Shown piece by piece: positions 17,725 to 26,053 of a stretch of 64,000 nt of DNA. Position numbers and translations under genes: made by a program. Position 1 is the stretch's first letter. Each line of letters starts with the position of its first letter. Location: assembly GCF_018070045.1 (NCBI RefSeq), contig NZ_JAGPYK010000012.1, forward strand, positions 62,001-126,000. The letters are read 5' to 3'. Origin of the DNA: Micromonospora sp. U21 (GTDB taxonomy: Bacteria > Actinomycetota > Actinomycetes > Mycobacteriales > Micromonosporaceae). Below the pieces are notes generated by a model. The model was not told the DNA's origin. It saw only the letters and a program-made list of their open reading frames with translations, and searched no databases.

Positions 17725-19167
17725 TCAGGCCGGGGACTCGGTGCGGTCTGCCGCCCACGTGGTGTGGAACGAGCCCTCGCGATCGACACGCTGATAGGTG
17801 TGCGCGCCGAAGTTGTCCCGCAGGCCCTGGATCAGCGCGGCCGGCAGCCGCTCGGCGCGCAGCGCGTCGAAGTACGCCAGCGACGACGAGAACGCCGGCG
17901 TCGGCACCCCGGCCCGGGCCGCGTCGGCCACCACCCGCCGCCAGCTCGGCACGCCGGCGCCGACCGCCTCGGCGAAGTACGGCGCCACCAGCAGCGTGGA
18001 CAGCTCGGGCTGCTCGTCGTACGCCTCGCGGATCCGGTCCAGGAAGCGGGCCCGGATGATGCAGCCACCCCGCCAGATGGTCGCCGTGCCACCGAGGTCG
18101 ATGTCCCAGTCGTACTCCTGGCTGCCGGCGCGGACGTGGTCGAAGCCCTGCGCGTACGCGACGATCTTCGAGGCGAGCAGCGCCCGGCGGACGTCCTCGA
18201 CGAACGCCTCCCGATCGGCGACCTGCCACTTCTCACCGGCGTCCGGGAACGCCCGGCGGGTCGCCTCCCGCTGGTCGACGTGCCCGGAGAGCGAGCGGGC
18301 GAAGGTCGCCTCGGCGATCCCGGTGATCGGTACGCCCAGATCGAGCGCGCTCTGCACCGTCCACCGCCCGGTGCCCTTCTGCTCGGCCCGGTCCAGCACC
18401 ACGTCGACGAAGGGCCGGCCGGTGGCCGCGTCGTGGTGGGCCAGCACGTCGGCGGTGATCTCGATGAGGAAGGACTCCAGCTCGCCGCCGTTCCACCCCC
18501 GGAAGATCTCCGCGATCTCCGCCGGATCCGCGTCCAGGCCGGCGCGGAGCAGGTCGTACGCCTCGGCGATGAGCTGCATGTCGGCGTACTCGATGCCGTT
18601 GTGCACCATCTTGACGAAGTGCCCGGCGCCGTCCGGCCCGATGTGTCGGCAGCACGGCACCCCGTCCACGTGGGCGGAGATCTTCTCGAACATCGGCCCG
18701 AGCTTGGCGTACGACTCGGTCGAACCGCCCGGCATGATGCTCGGCCCGAGCAGCGCGCCCTCCTCGCCGCCCGAGACGCCGGTGCCCACGAAGTGCAGCC
18801 CGGCCCCCCGCAACGCCTCCTCGCGGCGGCGGGTGTCGGCGAAGTGGGCGTTGCCGCAGTCGACGATGATGTCCCCCTCCTCCAGCAGCCGCACCAGCTC
18901 GTCGATCACCGCGTCGGTGGGCGCACCCGCCTTGACCATCACGATCACCGCACGGGGCCGTTCCAGCGACGCCACGAAGTCGGCCATCGTCTCGCCGGGC
19001 ACGAACGTGCCCTCGTCGCCGTGCTCGGCGATCAGGCTGCGGGTGCGCTCGGGCGAACGGTTGTGCACCGCCACGGTGAAGCCGTTGCGAGCCAGGTTGC
19101 GGGCCAGGTTGCGGCCCATCACCGCCAGCCCGGTCACGCCGATCTGCGCCGTCGCCTGCTCAGCCAT
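17725..19167 (-). CDS. gnd: 6-phosphogluconate dehydrogenase, decarboxylating
   Basis: 480 aa. It oxidises 6-phosphogluconate to ribulose 5-phosphate and CO2 in the pentose phosphate pathway. The Rossmann start IGVTGLAVMGRNLARNLARNG, the NAD(P)-domain VPGETMADFVASL, the active-site region GTGVSGGEEGALLGPSIMPGG and the C-terminal YFDALRAERLPAALIQGLRDNFGAHTYQR-type tail are all present. Full length for the long (NADP-type, about 470 aa) class. ATG 19167 is preferred to GTG 19179 because GAGAGGTGGCGG lies at proper spacing before it. Confidence 0.96.
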   Translation of the reverse strand: MAEQATAQIGVTGLAVMGRNLARNLARNGFTVAVHNRSPERTRSLIAEHGDEGTFVPGETMADFVASLERPRAVIVMVKAGAPTDAVIDELVRLLEEGDIIVDCGNAHFADTRRREEALRGAGLHFVGTGVSGGEEGALLGPSIMPGGSTESYAKLGPMFEKISAHVDGVPCCRHIGPDGAGHFVKMVHNGIEYADMQLIAEAYDLLRAGLDADPAEIAEIFRGWNGGELESFLIEITADVLAHHDAATGRPFVDVVLDRAEQKGTGRWTVQSALDLGVPITGIAEATFARSLSGHVDQREATRRAFPDAGEKWQVADREAFVEDVRRALLASKIVAYAQGFDHVRAGSQEYDWDIDLGGTATIWRGGCIIRARFLDRIREAYDEQPELSTLLVAPYFAEAVGAGVPSWRRVVADAARAGVPTPAFSSSLAYFDALRAERLPAALIQGLRDNFGAHTYQRVDREGSFHTTWAADRTESPA

Positions 19168-19270
19168 CCGTGCCGCCACCTCTCACCGTCGTAGTGCCGT
19201 GCTGCGACCGTATCGCGGTGCGCGGCGGAGTGGGCCGCCTCGTCGACAGCCGGTCACCGACCGGTGGCGC

Positions 19271-19384
19271 TCAGCCCTGGGCCAGCCGATCCTCCACACG
19301 CGTCACCTTCGCGGTGAGCGCGGCGACCAGGTCACCGACGGACTCACCGACACCGAGCGGGGTAATCGAGAACGCGATGAGCGT
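19271..19384 (-). pseudogene. Decayed MTH1187-family thiamine-binding protein gene
   Basis: The minus-strand frame reads LIAFSITPLGVGESVGDLVA followed directly by ALTAKVTRVEDRLAQG and a stop. The first half matches, from memory, the N-terminus of actinobacterial thiamine-binding proteins of the MTH1187/YkoF group (M-x-AFS-x-TPLGVGE-x-VG); the second matches their C-terminus (GLTAKVE-x-VE-x-HL). About 60 central residues, including the GEWDEVM region, are missing, and the codon at the expected start is ACG instead of ATG. The thiamine transporter genes and TPP riboswitch lie within 4 kb. Identification rests on recalled family sequences. Confidence 0.7.
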
Positions 19385-19674
19385 GCCGCCGATGCTGCCA
19401 GGAAAACCGGATGCGCCGGTGCCCGCCCACCGGATAGCGTGCGGGCATGCGTAACTGACGCCCCACTTCCGAGCCGGCCCGCCGCCCCGCGCCGCGGTCC
19501 GTGCGCTCCCGGGCGTCCCGCATCCCCACCCGCCGTTCGGCGGTGCTGGCCCTGCCCGACCCCGGTGAGCAGTCCTTTCCCCCTCGACTGTCGCGCTGCG
19601 ACGGTCACCAGCCGAGCCGACCGACCGCCGGAACGCGGGAACGGCCGTGACGGTCGGCACCGAAGGAGGCACGG
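19385..19674. other. Intergenic region, no gene seen
   Basis: About 290 nt between the decayed thiamine-binding gene and the next plus-strand gene. The long minus frame across it has low-complexity Pro/Arg/Ala content and is judged a shadow. The only useful element is the AAGGAGG ribosome binding site at its right edge. Confidence 0.5.
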
Positions 19675-20100
19675 ATGCCCGCCAGACGCAATCGGAAGAA
19701 GTCCCGTACCAAGGCACCCACGTCCGCCGGCACAGACCCGACGGCCGGCCGTGACGCGCTCCTACCAACCCGCCCCGACGTGGACCTCGCGGTCGAACCG
19801 GCGCTCCTGGTCGAGCCGGCGCTTCCGGCGGCACTGGGTGAGCCGGAAGTGCTGGTCGAGCAGGCTCTGCCGGCGGTGCTGAATCAGCCGGCTCTGCCGG
19901 CGGTGGTGCCGGGTGAGCTGTTGCCACCGGTCGACGTGCCGGCAGCGGTGGACGCGCCGGTGGTGGCAGACCTGCCGAAGGTGGCCGGGCGACCGAAGGC
20001 ACCGACGGCCGGACCGCCGCAGGGTGGCGGGACGCGCTCGGCCGGCGGGCGTGGTCAACCAGCCGGCCAGAGCCGCCGCTACGCCTTCCGCCGCAGCTGA
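19675..20100 (+). CDS. Pro/Ala/Val-rich repetitive protein, unknown function
   Basis: 141 aa. A basic N-terminus (MPARRNRKKSRTK) is followed by imperfect repeats of about 9-12 residues of the type (L/E)xPALPA(V/A)L, for example VEPALLVEPALPAALGEP and QALPAVLNQPALPAVV, and a basic, Gly-rich end. Likely disordered; no signal peptide or membrane segment. A strong ribosome binding site (GAAGGAGGCACGG) precedes the ATG. No family is recognised. It is followed by a long perfect hairpin. Confidence 0.6.
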   Translation: MPARRNRKKSRTKAPTSAGTDPTAGRDALLPTRPDVDLAVEPALLVEPALPAALGEPEVLVEQALPAVLNQPALPAVVPGELLPPVDVPAAVDAPVVADLPKVAGRPKAPTAGPPQGGGTRSAGGRGQPAGQSRRYAFRRS

Positions 20101-20154
20101 TCGACACGCACCCACCCGGCGCGCTGTCCCGGCGTCGCGGGCGGTGAGGCAGCA

Positions 20155-20214
20155 GCAACATCAGGGATGGTGCTGTCTCACCGCCCCGCGAAGCAGCACC
20201 ATCCCTGATGTTGC
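20155..20214. terminator. Long perfect hairpin between convergent genes
   Basis: Two perfectly complementary 21-nt arms (20155-20175 and 20194-20214) around an 18-nt loop. The arms (GCAACATCAGGG...) are less GC-rich than the surroundings. It sits between a plus-strand gene ending at 20100 and the minus-strand ecfT ending at 20288, so it could end transcription from both sides. A similar structure lies at 50101-50162. Confidence 0.65.
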
Positions 20215-20287
20215 GCAGATCAGGCCGGCGCAGCGGCGGGGCGGGGCGCGGAGCGACGCCGGTCGGCACGCTGCGAAGAGAAGCGAC

Positions 20288-21088
20288 TCAGCCGAGCAGG
20301 GGGCGGAAGGTGCCGAGCAGGATGCTGATGGTGAGGGCGCTGCCCGCCAGCGCGGCGGCGACGGCGATGAGCACGGCGTCGGCGCGGGTGAAGGGTTGAC
20401 GGCGGGCCACGGTGCGGGGGGTACCGGCGTCGAAGCCACGGGCATCCATCGCCACGGCCAGCCGCGTGCCCCGGCGAATCGCCCCGACCAGCAGCGCGAA
20501 CGCGGTCGAGGCGAACAGCCGCAGCTTGGCCGCCGGGTCACGTCCGGCGTCGACGCCCCGCGCCCGCCGGGCCATGCTGATCATCTGCCACTCCTGACCG
20601 AGCAGCGGCACCAGCCGGAACGCGGCCAGTGCCCCGATCGCGAACCGGGCCGGCGCCTTCGCGTTCTGGATCAGCGCGTCGGCCAGGTCGGTGGGGTCGG
20701 TGGTGGCGAAGACGATCACGCCGGGCAGGGCGACCGCGAGCACCCGCAGGATCAGGCCGAGCGCGGTGAGCAGCACTCCGCTGGTCACCAGCACCGGTCC
20801 CGCGTCCAGCAGGACCCGGCCGGACCGGTCGGCGGCGAAGAGCACCAGGGTGACCAGGATGCCGACGGCGCTGACCAGCAGCGGCCAGGCCCGCCGCGCC
20901 AGCACCCGGTAGCGGATGCCGAACAGCGGCAGCACGGCGAGTTCGACCGCGATGGCGATCGCCGGGGCCACCGGGTCCAGGGTGGCCAGCAGGGTGAACG
21001 AGAAGACCAGCGCGGCGACCACCTTCGCCACCGGGTTGCGGCGGGCCAGCGGCGCACCGGGCGCGGCGACGGGCTCGATGCTGATCAT
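20288..21088 (-). CDS. ykoC: ECF transporter transmembrane component EcfT (YkoC-like)
   Basis: 266 aa with about five or six membrane segments. The EcfT coupling motifs of the Ala-Arg-Gly type are seen twice (MARRARG and AMDARGF), which bind the grooves of the ATPases. Together with YkoD and YkoE it forms the HMP/thiamine ECF transporter. The assignment to thiamine follows from the YkoE gene and TPP riboswitch upstream. It starts 19 nt after the ATPase gene. Confidence 0.9.
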   Translation of the reverse strand: MISIEPVAAPGAPLARRNPVAKVVAALVFSFTLLATLDPVAPAIAIAVELAVLPLFGIRYRVLARRAWPLLVSAVGILVTLVLFAADRSGRVLLDAGPVLVTSGVLLTALGLILRVLAVALPGVIVFATTDPTDLADALIQNAKAPARFAIGALAAFRLVPLLGQEWQMISMARRARGVDAGRDPAAKLRLFASTAFALLVGAIRRGTRLAVAMDARGFDAGTPRTVARRQPFTRADAVLIAVAAALAGSALTISILLGTFRPLLG

Positions 21089-21107
21089 CGGCTGCCGCCC
21101 CGGCCGG

Positions 21108-22523
21108 TCACGATCGCTCCAGCGTGACGGTGCGGTCGGCGAGCGCGGCGACGAAGTCCGGGTCGTGGGTCACGGTGACGACGCCGTGCCCGGCGTCGCG
21201 TAGGTCGGCGAAGAGGTCGACCAGCTCCCGCCAGGTCCGCCGGTCCTGGCCGAAGGTGGGTTCGTCGCAGATCAGCAGGCGGGGCGCGGTGGCCAGGGCG
21301 GTCGCCACGCTCAGCCGTCGGGCCTCCCCACCGGAGAGGGTGTACGGGTTGGCGGCGGCGAGCCGCGCCAGCCGCAGCCGGTCCAGCAACCCCGCAACGG
21401 TCGCCTTGACGGCCGCCTCGGGCTGGCCGGTCCGGCGCGGGCCGAGCGCCAGCTCGTCGAAGACGGTGCTGGTCACGAACTGGTGCTCCGGGTCCTGGAA
21501 GACCGACCCGATCCGCCGGGCCAGCGCGGGTGCCCGCCACCGGTGCGGGGGAGTGTGCTGGTCCGGCCCGGCCAGCTCGCCGGACGCGGAGACCCGTCCG
21601 GCGCCCGGCCGCAGCAGCCCGCCGAGCAGCAGCGCCAGGGTGGACTTGCCGGCTCCGTTGGGCCCACGCACGGCGAGCGCTTCGCCTGAGCGTACCGCCA
21701 GGTCGACGGGGCCCAGCCGGGGCGGCAGGCCGAGCCGGTCGGCGGTGAGCAGCAGCTCGCCGGGGGCGGCGGTCGCCAGCCGGGTGGCGATGGGGTGACC
21801 CGGCACCCAGACGCCCTCGGCGGCGAGGGCGGCACCGTGCGCGCCGAAGACCGTCTCGGGCGGGCCGTCCGCGCGGACCCCGCCGCCGGGCTCCAGGACG
21901 ACCACCCGGTCGACCAGCGGGAGCGCCTCGGCGACCCGGTGCTCGACCAGGATCAGCGTGGTGTCGGCGTCCAACGCGCCGGCCACCGCCCGCCGGACGA
22001 GGTCGGCCCCGGCCGGGTCGAGGTTGGCGGTCGGTTCGTCGAGCAGCAGCAGGCCGGGGCGCAGGGCCAGCGCGCCGGCGAGGGCGAGGCGTTGCTGCTC
22101 GCCGCCGGATAGCGCGGCGGTGGGCCGGTCCCGGTCGTACGGGAAGCCGACCCGGCGCAGCGCCTCGTCCACCCGGGGCCAGATCTCGCTCGCCGGCACC
22201 CCCCGGTTCTCCAGCCCGAACGCGACGTCGTCGCCGCTGCGGGCCATCACCAGCTGGGTCTCCGGGTCCTGGAAGACGATGCCGACCCGTTCCCGACCCT
22301 TGCGCGGGTCGAGCCCGTCGATCTCGACGGTGCCCTCCTGCTCGCCGGAGTCCTCGGGCAGCAGCCCGGCCAGCGCGCTGAGCAGCGTGCTCTTGCCGGC
22401 CCCCGACGGCCCGAGCAACAACACCCGCTCCCCAGCCTCGACCCGCAGGTCCACCCCGCGCACGGCCCACGCCCGACGCCCGGCGTGCCGCCACCCGAAC
22501 CCCCGCAGCTGCACCCCGCTCAT
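21108..22523 (-). CDS. ykoD: ECF transporter ATPase with two ABC domains (YkoD-like)
   Basis: 471 aa. Two fused ABC domains. The first has Walker A GPSGAGKST at 38-46, LSGGEQQRLALAGAL and LLLLDEPTANLDP. The second has GPNGAGKST near residue 285, the degenerate signature LSGGEARRLSVA and LLICDEPTFGQD. It powers thiamine or HMP uptake with YkoC and YkoE. The ATG at 22523 fits the start of the ABC fold; the frame is open further upstream to 22598 without a ribosome binding site. Confidence 0.93.
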   Translation of the reverse strand: MSGVQLRGFGWRHAGRRAWAVRGVDLRVEAGERVLLLGPSGAGKSTLLSALAGLLPEDSGEQEGTVEIDGLDPRKGRERVGIVFQDPETQLVMARSGDDVAFGLENRGVPASEIWPRVDEALRRVGFPYDRDRPTAALSGGEQQRLALAGALALRPGLLLLDEPTANLDPAGADLVRRAVAGALDADTTLILVEHRVAEALPLVDRVVVLEPGGGVRADGPPETVFGAHGAALAAEGVWVPGHPIATRLATAAPGELLLTADRLGLPPRLGPVDLAVRSGEALAVRGPNGAGKSTLALLLGGLLRPGAGRVSASGELAGPDQHTPPHRWRAPALARRIGSVFQDPEHQFVTSTVFDELALGPRRTGQPEAAVKATVAGLLDRLRLARLAAANPYTLSGGEARRLSVATALATAPRLLICDEPTFGQDRRTWRELVDLFADLRDAGHGVVTVTHDPDFVAALADRTVTLERS

Positions 22524-22566
22524 CGCACCCCCCAGCCCCGTCGCCGGCTCCACCCTGCCCCGTCGA

Positions 22567-22617
22567 TCATGAGGTTGGCGGCGCTTCCGGAGATCCACCC
22601 GACCACCAGCCTCATGA
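22567..22617. terminator. Hairpin between ykoE and ykoD
   Basis: 12-nt arms TCATGAGGTTGG (22567-22578) and CCAGCCTCATGA (22606-22617), one G-U pair, 27-nt loop. It lies between the stop of ykoE and the start of ykoD and may attenuate or process the operon mRNA. Confidence 0.4.
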
Positions 22618-22632
22618 CCGACACGGGTGGGG

Positions 22633-23223
22633 TCAGATGGCGGCGCGGTCGCGGGCGACCGGGAAGCGGTCGAGGACGCCGGTGTTGGCCAGGGCGCGGG
22701 TGAGGACCCAGCCGCCCGCGCCGGCGACCACCGTGGCGCTGACGATGGTGAGCAACGCGTACGGGATGCGGTAATCGGCCAGCTCGTAGTCGGCGTTCCA
22801 GACGAAGAAGTCGAACAGCGCGGCGCTGAGCCCGGTCAGCGCGCCGGCCAGCACCGCGGTCGGCAGCCGGAACGACCGGTACCGGAAGGCGGCGAAGGCC
22901 AGCTCGGCGCCGAGACCCTGCACGATCCCCTGCGGGATCACCGTGCCCGCCCACTGGCTGCCCAGCAACGCGGAGAGGACCGCGGCCACCGTCTCGCAGT
23001 AGAGCGCGGCACCGGGCTTGCGGATCACGAGGCCGCCGACCACGGCCGGCATCAGCCAGACGCCGTAGATCAGGGTCTGTGCCGGCGGGAAGAAGGCGAA
23101 CGCCCCCTCGGTGGCGCTCCAGACCAGGCCCCAGGCCCAGAAGATGACGCCGAAGGCGACCGCGATCACCGAGGCGACCACGATGTCGATGGTGCGCCAG
23201 CGGTTGGTGTCGCTGTATTTCAT
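22633..23223 (-). CDS. ykoE: ECF transporter S component, YkoE family (HMP/thiamine)
   Basis: 196 aa with five or six membrane segments. The YkoE family is the substrate-binding subunit for the thiamine precursor hydroxymethylpyrimidine or thiamine. Typical stretches are TLIYGVWLMPAVVGGLVIRKPGAAL and the ELAFAAFRYRSF region. First gene of the ykoEDC operon, directly under the TPP riboswitch. Confidence 0.93.
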   Translation of the reverse strand: MKYSDTNRWRTIDIVVASVIAVAFGVIFWAWGLVWSATEGAFAFFPPAQTLIYGVWLMPAVVGGLVIRKPGAALYCETVAAVLSALLGSQWAGTVIPQGIVQGLGAELAFAAFRYRSFRLPTAVLAGALTGLSAALFDFFVWNADYELADYRIPYALLTIVSATVVAGAGGWVLTRALANTGVLDRFPVARDRAAI

Positions 23224-23315
23224 GTCGATGCTCCCAGTCCTGACTGCGAACCAGGAGAAGACGCACGCCGCGCGCCCGGTGGCACCGGACGGCGGCGCGG
23301 CTGGAGGTCGACCGA

Positions 23316-23397
<82 letters not shown>

Positions 23398-23497
23398 GGA
23401 TGTGAAGTTGTCTCGGTGACGCTAGCACCGACCAGGGGTGGCGGCCCAGCAGGGCGTCCGGCCGCCTCAGCGTCCGGTTCAGGCGACGTCGGCTGGG

Positions 23498-23503
23498 TAG
23501 GCT
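23498..23503 (+). promoter_or_regulatory. Putative -10 box (TAGGCT), leaderless promoter of alpha/beta hydrolase
   Basis: A TAnnnT hexamer 7 nt before the ATG at 23511, with no ribosome binding site. Confidence 0.45.
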
Positions 23504-23510
23504 GACGATC

Positions 23511-24341
23511 ATGCGGGTTGACGCACGGGGTCTCACGTTCGACGTACGCGCCGGTGGTCCGCCGGACGGCGCGCCCGTCCTGCTGCTGCACGGCTTCCCC
23601 CAGCACTCCGGCGAGTGGGACGAGGTCGCCTCGGCGCTGCACACCGCCGGGCTGCGCACCTACGCGCTGGACCAGCGGGGCTACTCACCCGGCGCCCGGC
23701 CGGCGGCGGTCGCGGACTACCGGATCCCCGAACTGGTCGCCGACGCGGTGGCGGTGCTCGACGCGCTCGGGCTGGACGCCGTCCACCTGGTCGGCCACGA
23801 CTGGGGTGCGATCGTGGCCTGGGCGGTGGCCGCCGGGCACCCCGAGCGGGTCCGTACGTTGACCGCGGTGTCCGTGCCGCACCCGGCGGCCATGGCGCAC
23901 GCGCTCGCCACCGACGGCCAGCAGAAGGCCCGCTCGTCGTACATCGCGCTGTTCCGCAAGCCGGACAAGGCGGAGAAGGTGCTGCTGGCGTGGAACGCCA
24001 CCGCACTGCGCAAGCTGCTCAGCGGGGTGGGCGACGCGTCCCGGGTGGACCACTACGCCGACCCGATGCGCGAGCCGGGGGCGCTCACCGCCGCGCTGAA
24101 CTGGTATCGGGCGATGTCCCGCGCCGACCTGGCCGGCGTCGGCCCGGTCGCGGTGCCCACCACGTACGTGTGGAGCGACCGGGACATCGCCATCGGCCGG
24201 ACCGCCGCCGAGGCGTGCGCCGCCAACGTCACCGGGGACTACCGCTTCGTCCAGCTGCCCGGGGTGAGTCACTGGATTCCGGACGCCGCGCCGGGCCCGC
24301 TGGCCGAGGCGATCCTGGCCAGAGCCAACGGAACGGCCTGA
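23511..24341 (+). CDS. Alpha/beta hydrolase, epoxide hydrolase-like
   Basis: 276 aa. The nucleophile elbow is GHDWGA with Asp97 in place of Ser, the pattern of soluble epoxide hydrolases and haloalkane dehalogenases. The oxyanion motif HGFPQHSGEW (residues 27-36) and the late GVSHWIPD, with the catalytic His, complete the triad. Substrate unknown. Divergent from the thiamine operon; the AAC(3)-like gene follows by 23 nt. Confidence 0.9.
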   Translation: MRVDARGLTFDVRAGGPPDGAPVLLLHGFPQHSGEWDEVASALHTAGLRTYALDQRGYSPGARPAAVADYRIPELVADAVAVLDALGLDAVHLVGHDWGAIVAWAVAAGHPERVRTLTAVSVPHPAAMAHALATDGQQKARSSYIALFRKPDKAEKVLLAWNATALRKLLSGVGDASRVDHYADPMREPGALTAALNWYRAMSRADLAGVGPVAVPTTYVWSDRDIAIGRTAAEACAANVTGDYRFVQLPGVSHWIPDAAPGPLAEAILARANGTA

Positions 24342-24364
24342 GCCGTGTCGGTCGGAGGAGCACC

Positions 24365-25171
24365 GTGACGACGGACGCCGGAGAGCCGAGCACCCGGCGC
24401 TCGATCGCCGCGCAGTTGCGCATGCTGGGCGTACGCCCCGGCGGGACGCTGCTGGTGCACGCCGCGCTGCGCCCGCTGGGCTTCGTCTGCGGTGGGCCGC
24501 ACGCGCTCGTGCTCGCCCTGCGCGACGCGCTCGGCCCGGACGGCACGATCGTGGTGCCCACCCACACCCCCGACAACAGCGACCCCGCGCAGTGGCGCAA
24601 CCCACCGGTGCCGGCGGACTGGTGGCCGCTGATCCGCGCCGAGATGCCCGGATTCGATCCGGCGGTCACCCCGAGCCGGTTCATGGGCGTGTTCGCCGAG
24701 ACGGTCCGCTGCTGGCCCGGAGCGCTGCGCAGCTCGCATCCCCACGTCTCGTTCGCCGCCCTCGGCCCGGCCGCCGAACGGGTGGTGGCCGGCCACAGCC
24801 GGGCCGACATGCTCGGCGAGGGCTCCCCACTGGCCCGGCTCTACGACCTCGACGCCAGCGTGCTGCTGCTCGGTGTGGACCACGATGTGAACACCTCGCT
24901 GCACCTCGCCGAGTACCGCCGTCCGGCGCCGCCCCGTGAGCGGTTGGGCGCGGCGGTGCGCACCGCCGACGGTGGCCGCGAATGGGTGTGGTGGCAGGAC
25001 GTAGGGCTCGACGAGACCGACTTCGGCGCGCTGGGCCGGGACCTGGAGGCGACCGGAGCGGTCCGTACCGGACGGGTCGGCACCGGGATCGGGAGGTTGA
25101 TGCGCCAGCGGGCGGCGGTCGACTTCGCACAGCAATGGCTGGCCCGCAACCGGACGACGGAGGACGCATGA
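24365..25171 (+). CDS. AAC(3) family N-acetyltransferase
   Basis: 268 aa. The family transfers acetyl from acetyl-CoA to the 3-amino group of aminoglycosides. The N-terminal RPGGTLLVHAALRPLGFVCGG and PDGTIVVPTHTPD, and the active-site stretch RSSHPHVSFAALG (His125/His127), are typical. Start GTG 24365 follows GTCGGAGGAG. Many chromosomal actinobacterial members are not proven resistance enzymes, so the native substrate may be another amine. Stop overlaps the ATG of the SIS gene. Confidence 0.9.
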   Translation: MTTDAGEPSTRRSIAAQLRMLGVRPGGTLLVHAALRPLGFVCGGPHALVLALRDALGPDGTIVVPTHTPDNSDPAQWRNPPVPADWWPLIRAEMPGFDPAVTPSRFMGVFAETVRCWPGALRSSHPHVSFAALGPAAERVVAGHSRADMLGEGSPLARLYDLDASVLLLGVDHDVNTSLHLAEYRRPAPPRERLGAAVRTADGGREWVWWQDVGLDETDFGALGRDLEATGAVRTGRVGTGIGRLMRQRAAVDFAQQWLARNRTTEDA

Positions 25172-25917
25172 CGGTGAGTGCCGAGGACTACCTGGCCGTG
25201 GTGACCGAGACGATCGGCCAGGTGGCCGAGAGCCAGCGGGCGGCGGTGGGGCGGGCCGCCGACCTGATCGCCGACGCGGTGCGCGCGGACGGGGTGGTGC
25301 ACGCCTTCGGCACCGGGCACTCGGAGGCCCTCGCCATGGAGATCGCCGGCCGGGCGGGCGGTCTGGTGCCGACCAACCGGATCGCGCTGCGCGACCTGGT
25401 GCTGCTCGGCGGCGAACCGGCCGACCAGCTCGGCCCGTTCCTGGAGCGGGACCCGGCGGTGGCGCACCGGCTGTACGAGCTGGCCCCGGTGCGGCCCACC
25501 GACGTCTTCGTGCTCGCCTCGAACTCCGGGGTCAACGGCGCGATGGTGGAGTTCGCCACGCTGGTGAAGCAGCGCGGTCACGGGCTGGTGGCGATCACCT
25601 CCGCCCAGCACTCCGGCCGGATGACCTCCCGCCACCCGTCGGGGCGCAAGCTGGCGGACCTCGCCGACGTGGTGCTCGACAACGGCGCGCCGTACGGCGA
25701 CGCGACGCTGCCGCTGCCCGGCGGTGGCGCGGTGGGCGCGGTCTCCTCGATCACGGCGGCGCTGCTGGCCCAGCAGGTCACCGTGGAGGTGGTGGCCAGG
25801 CTGCTGGCGGCGGGGGAGCGGCCCCCGGTCTACCTGTCGGCGAACATCCCGGACGGCGACGCGCACAACGCGGCGCTGGAGGCCCGGTACGCGGGTCGCA
25901 TCCGGCGCGGCTCCTGA
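25168..25917 (+). CDS. SIS domain-containing protein (phosphosugar binding)
   Basis: 249 aa. The SIS fold is indicated by HAFGTGHSEALAMEIAGRAGG (about 48-68) and the later FVLASNSGVNGAMVEFA and LVAITSAQHSGR. SIS proteins isomerise or sense phosphosugars; MurQ-like or UPF0309-like roles are possible. It is translationally coupled (ATGA) to the AAC(3)-like gene, hinting at a shared amino-sugar theme, though that is inference. Confidence 0.88.
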   Translation: MTVSAEDYLAVVTETIGQVAESQRAAVGRAADLIADAVRADGVVHAFGTGHSEALAMEIAGRAGGLVPTNRIALRDLVLLGGEPADQLGPFLERDPAVAHRLYELAPVRPTDVFVLASNSGVNGAMVEFATLVKQRGHGLVAITSAQHSGRMTSRHPSGRKLADLADVVLDNGAPYGDATLPLPGGGAVGAVSSITAALLAQQVTVEVVARLLAAGERPPVYLSANIPDGDAHNAALEARYAGRIRRGS

Positions 25918-26005
25918 GGCCGGTCGGACAAGCTGAATGTCGGGCGGGTGACCGACTGGTGTCGTGAACCTGTTTCGCGCTCGGCCGGGTGGGGCATTGG
26001 CGTTG

Positions 26006-26031
26006 CTGCCGGCGGCCGGGACCGCCGGCAG
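26006..26031 (+). promoter_or_regulatory. Perfect GC hairpin before the DUF6328-like gene
   Basis: Arms CTGCCGGCGG and CCGCCGGCAG with a 6-nt loop, 22 nt before the GTG at 26054. It may be the terminator of the SIS gene or a 5' leader structure of the next gene. Confidence 0.4.
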
Positions 26032-26053
26032 TACCGTCTCACGGAGGTAGCGC

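Noticed and set aside
17719..19882. Long plus-strand frames antisense to gnd
   Set aside because: gnd is unmistakable; the plus frames are shadows with no recognisable motifs.
19271..20269. 332-codon minus frame as one full gene
   Set aside because: Only its last 37 codons resemble a known family; the rest is Pro/Arg/Ala noise opposite a better-supported gene, so only the remnant is reported.
23615..24364. N-terminal extension of the AAC(3)-like gene
   Set aside because: Overlaps the alpha/beta hydrolase in another frame; GTG 24365 has a strong ribosome binding site.
24365..25171. Calling the AAC(3)-like gene a proven resistance determinant
   Set aside because: Family membership does not show aminoglycoside activity, and the neighbours are not a resistance or biosynthesis cluster.
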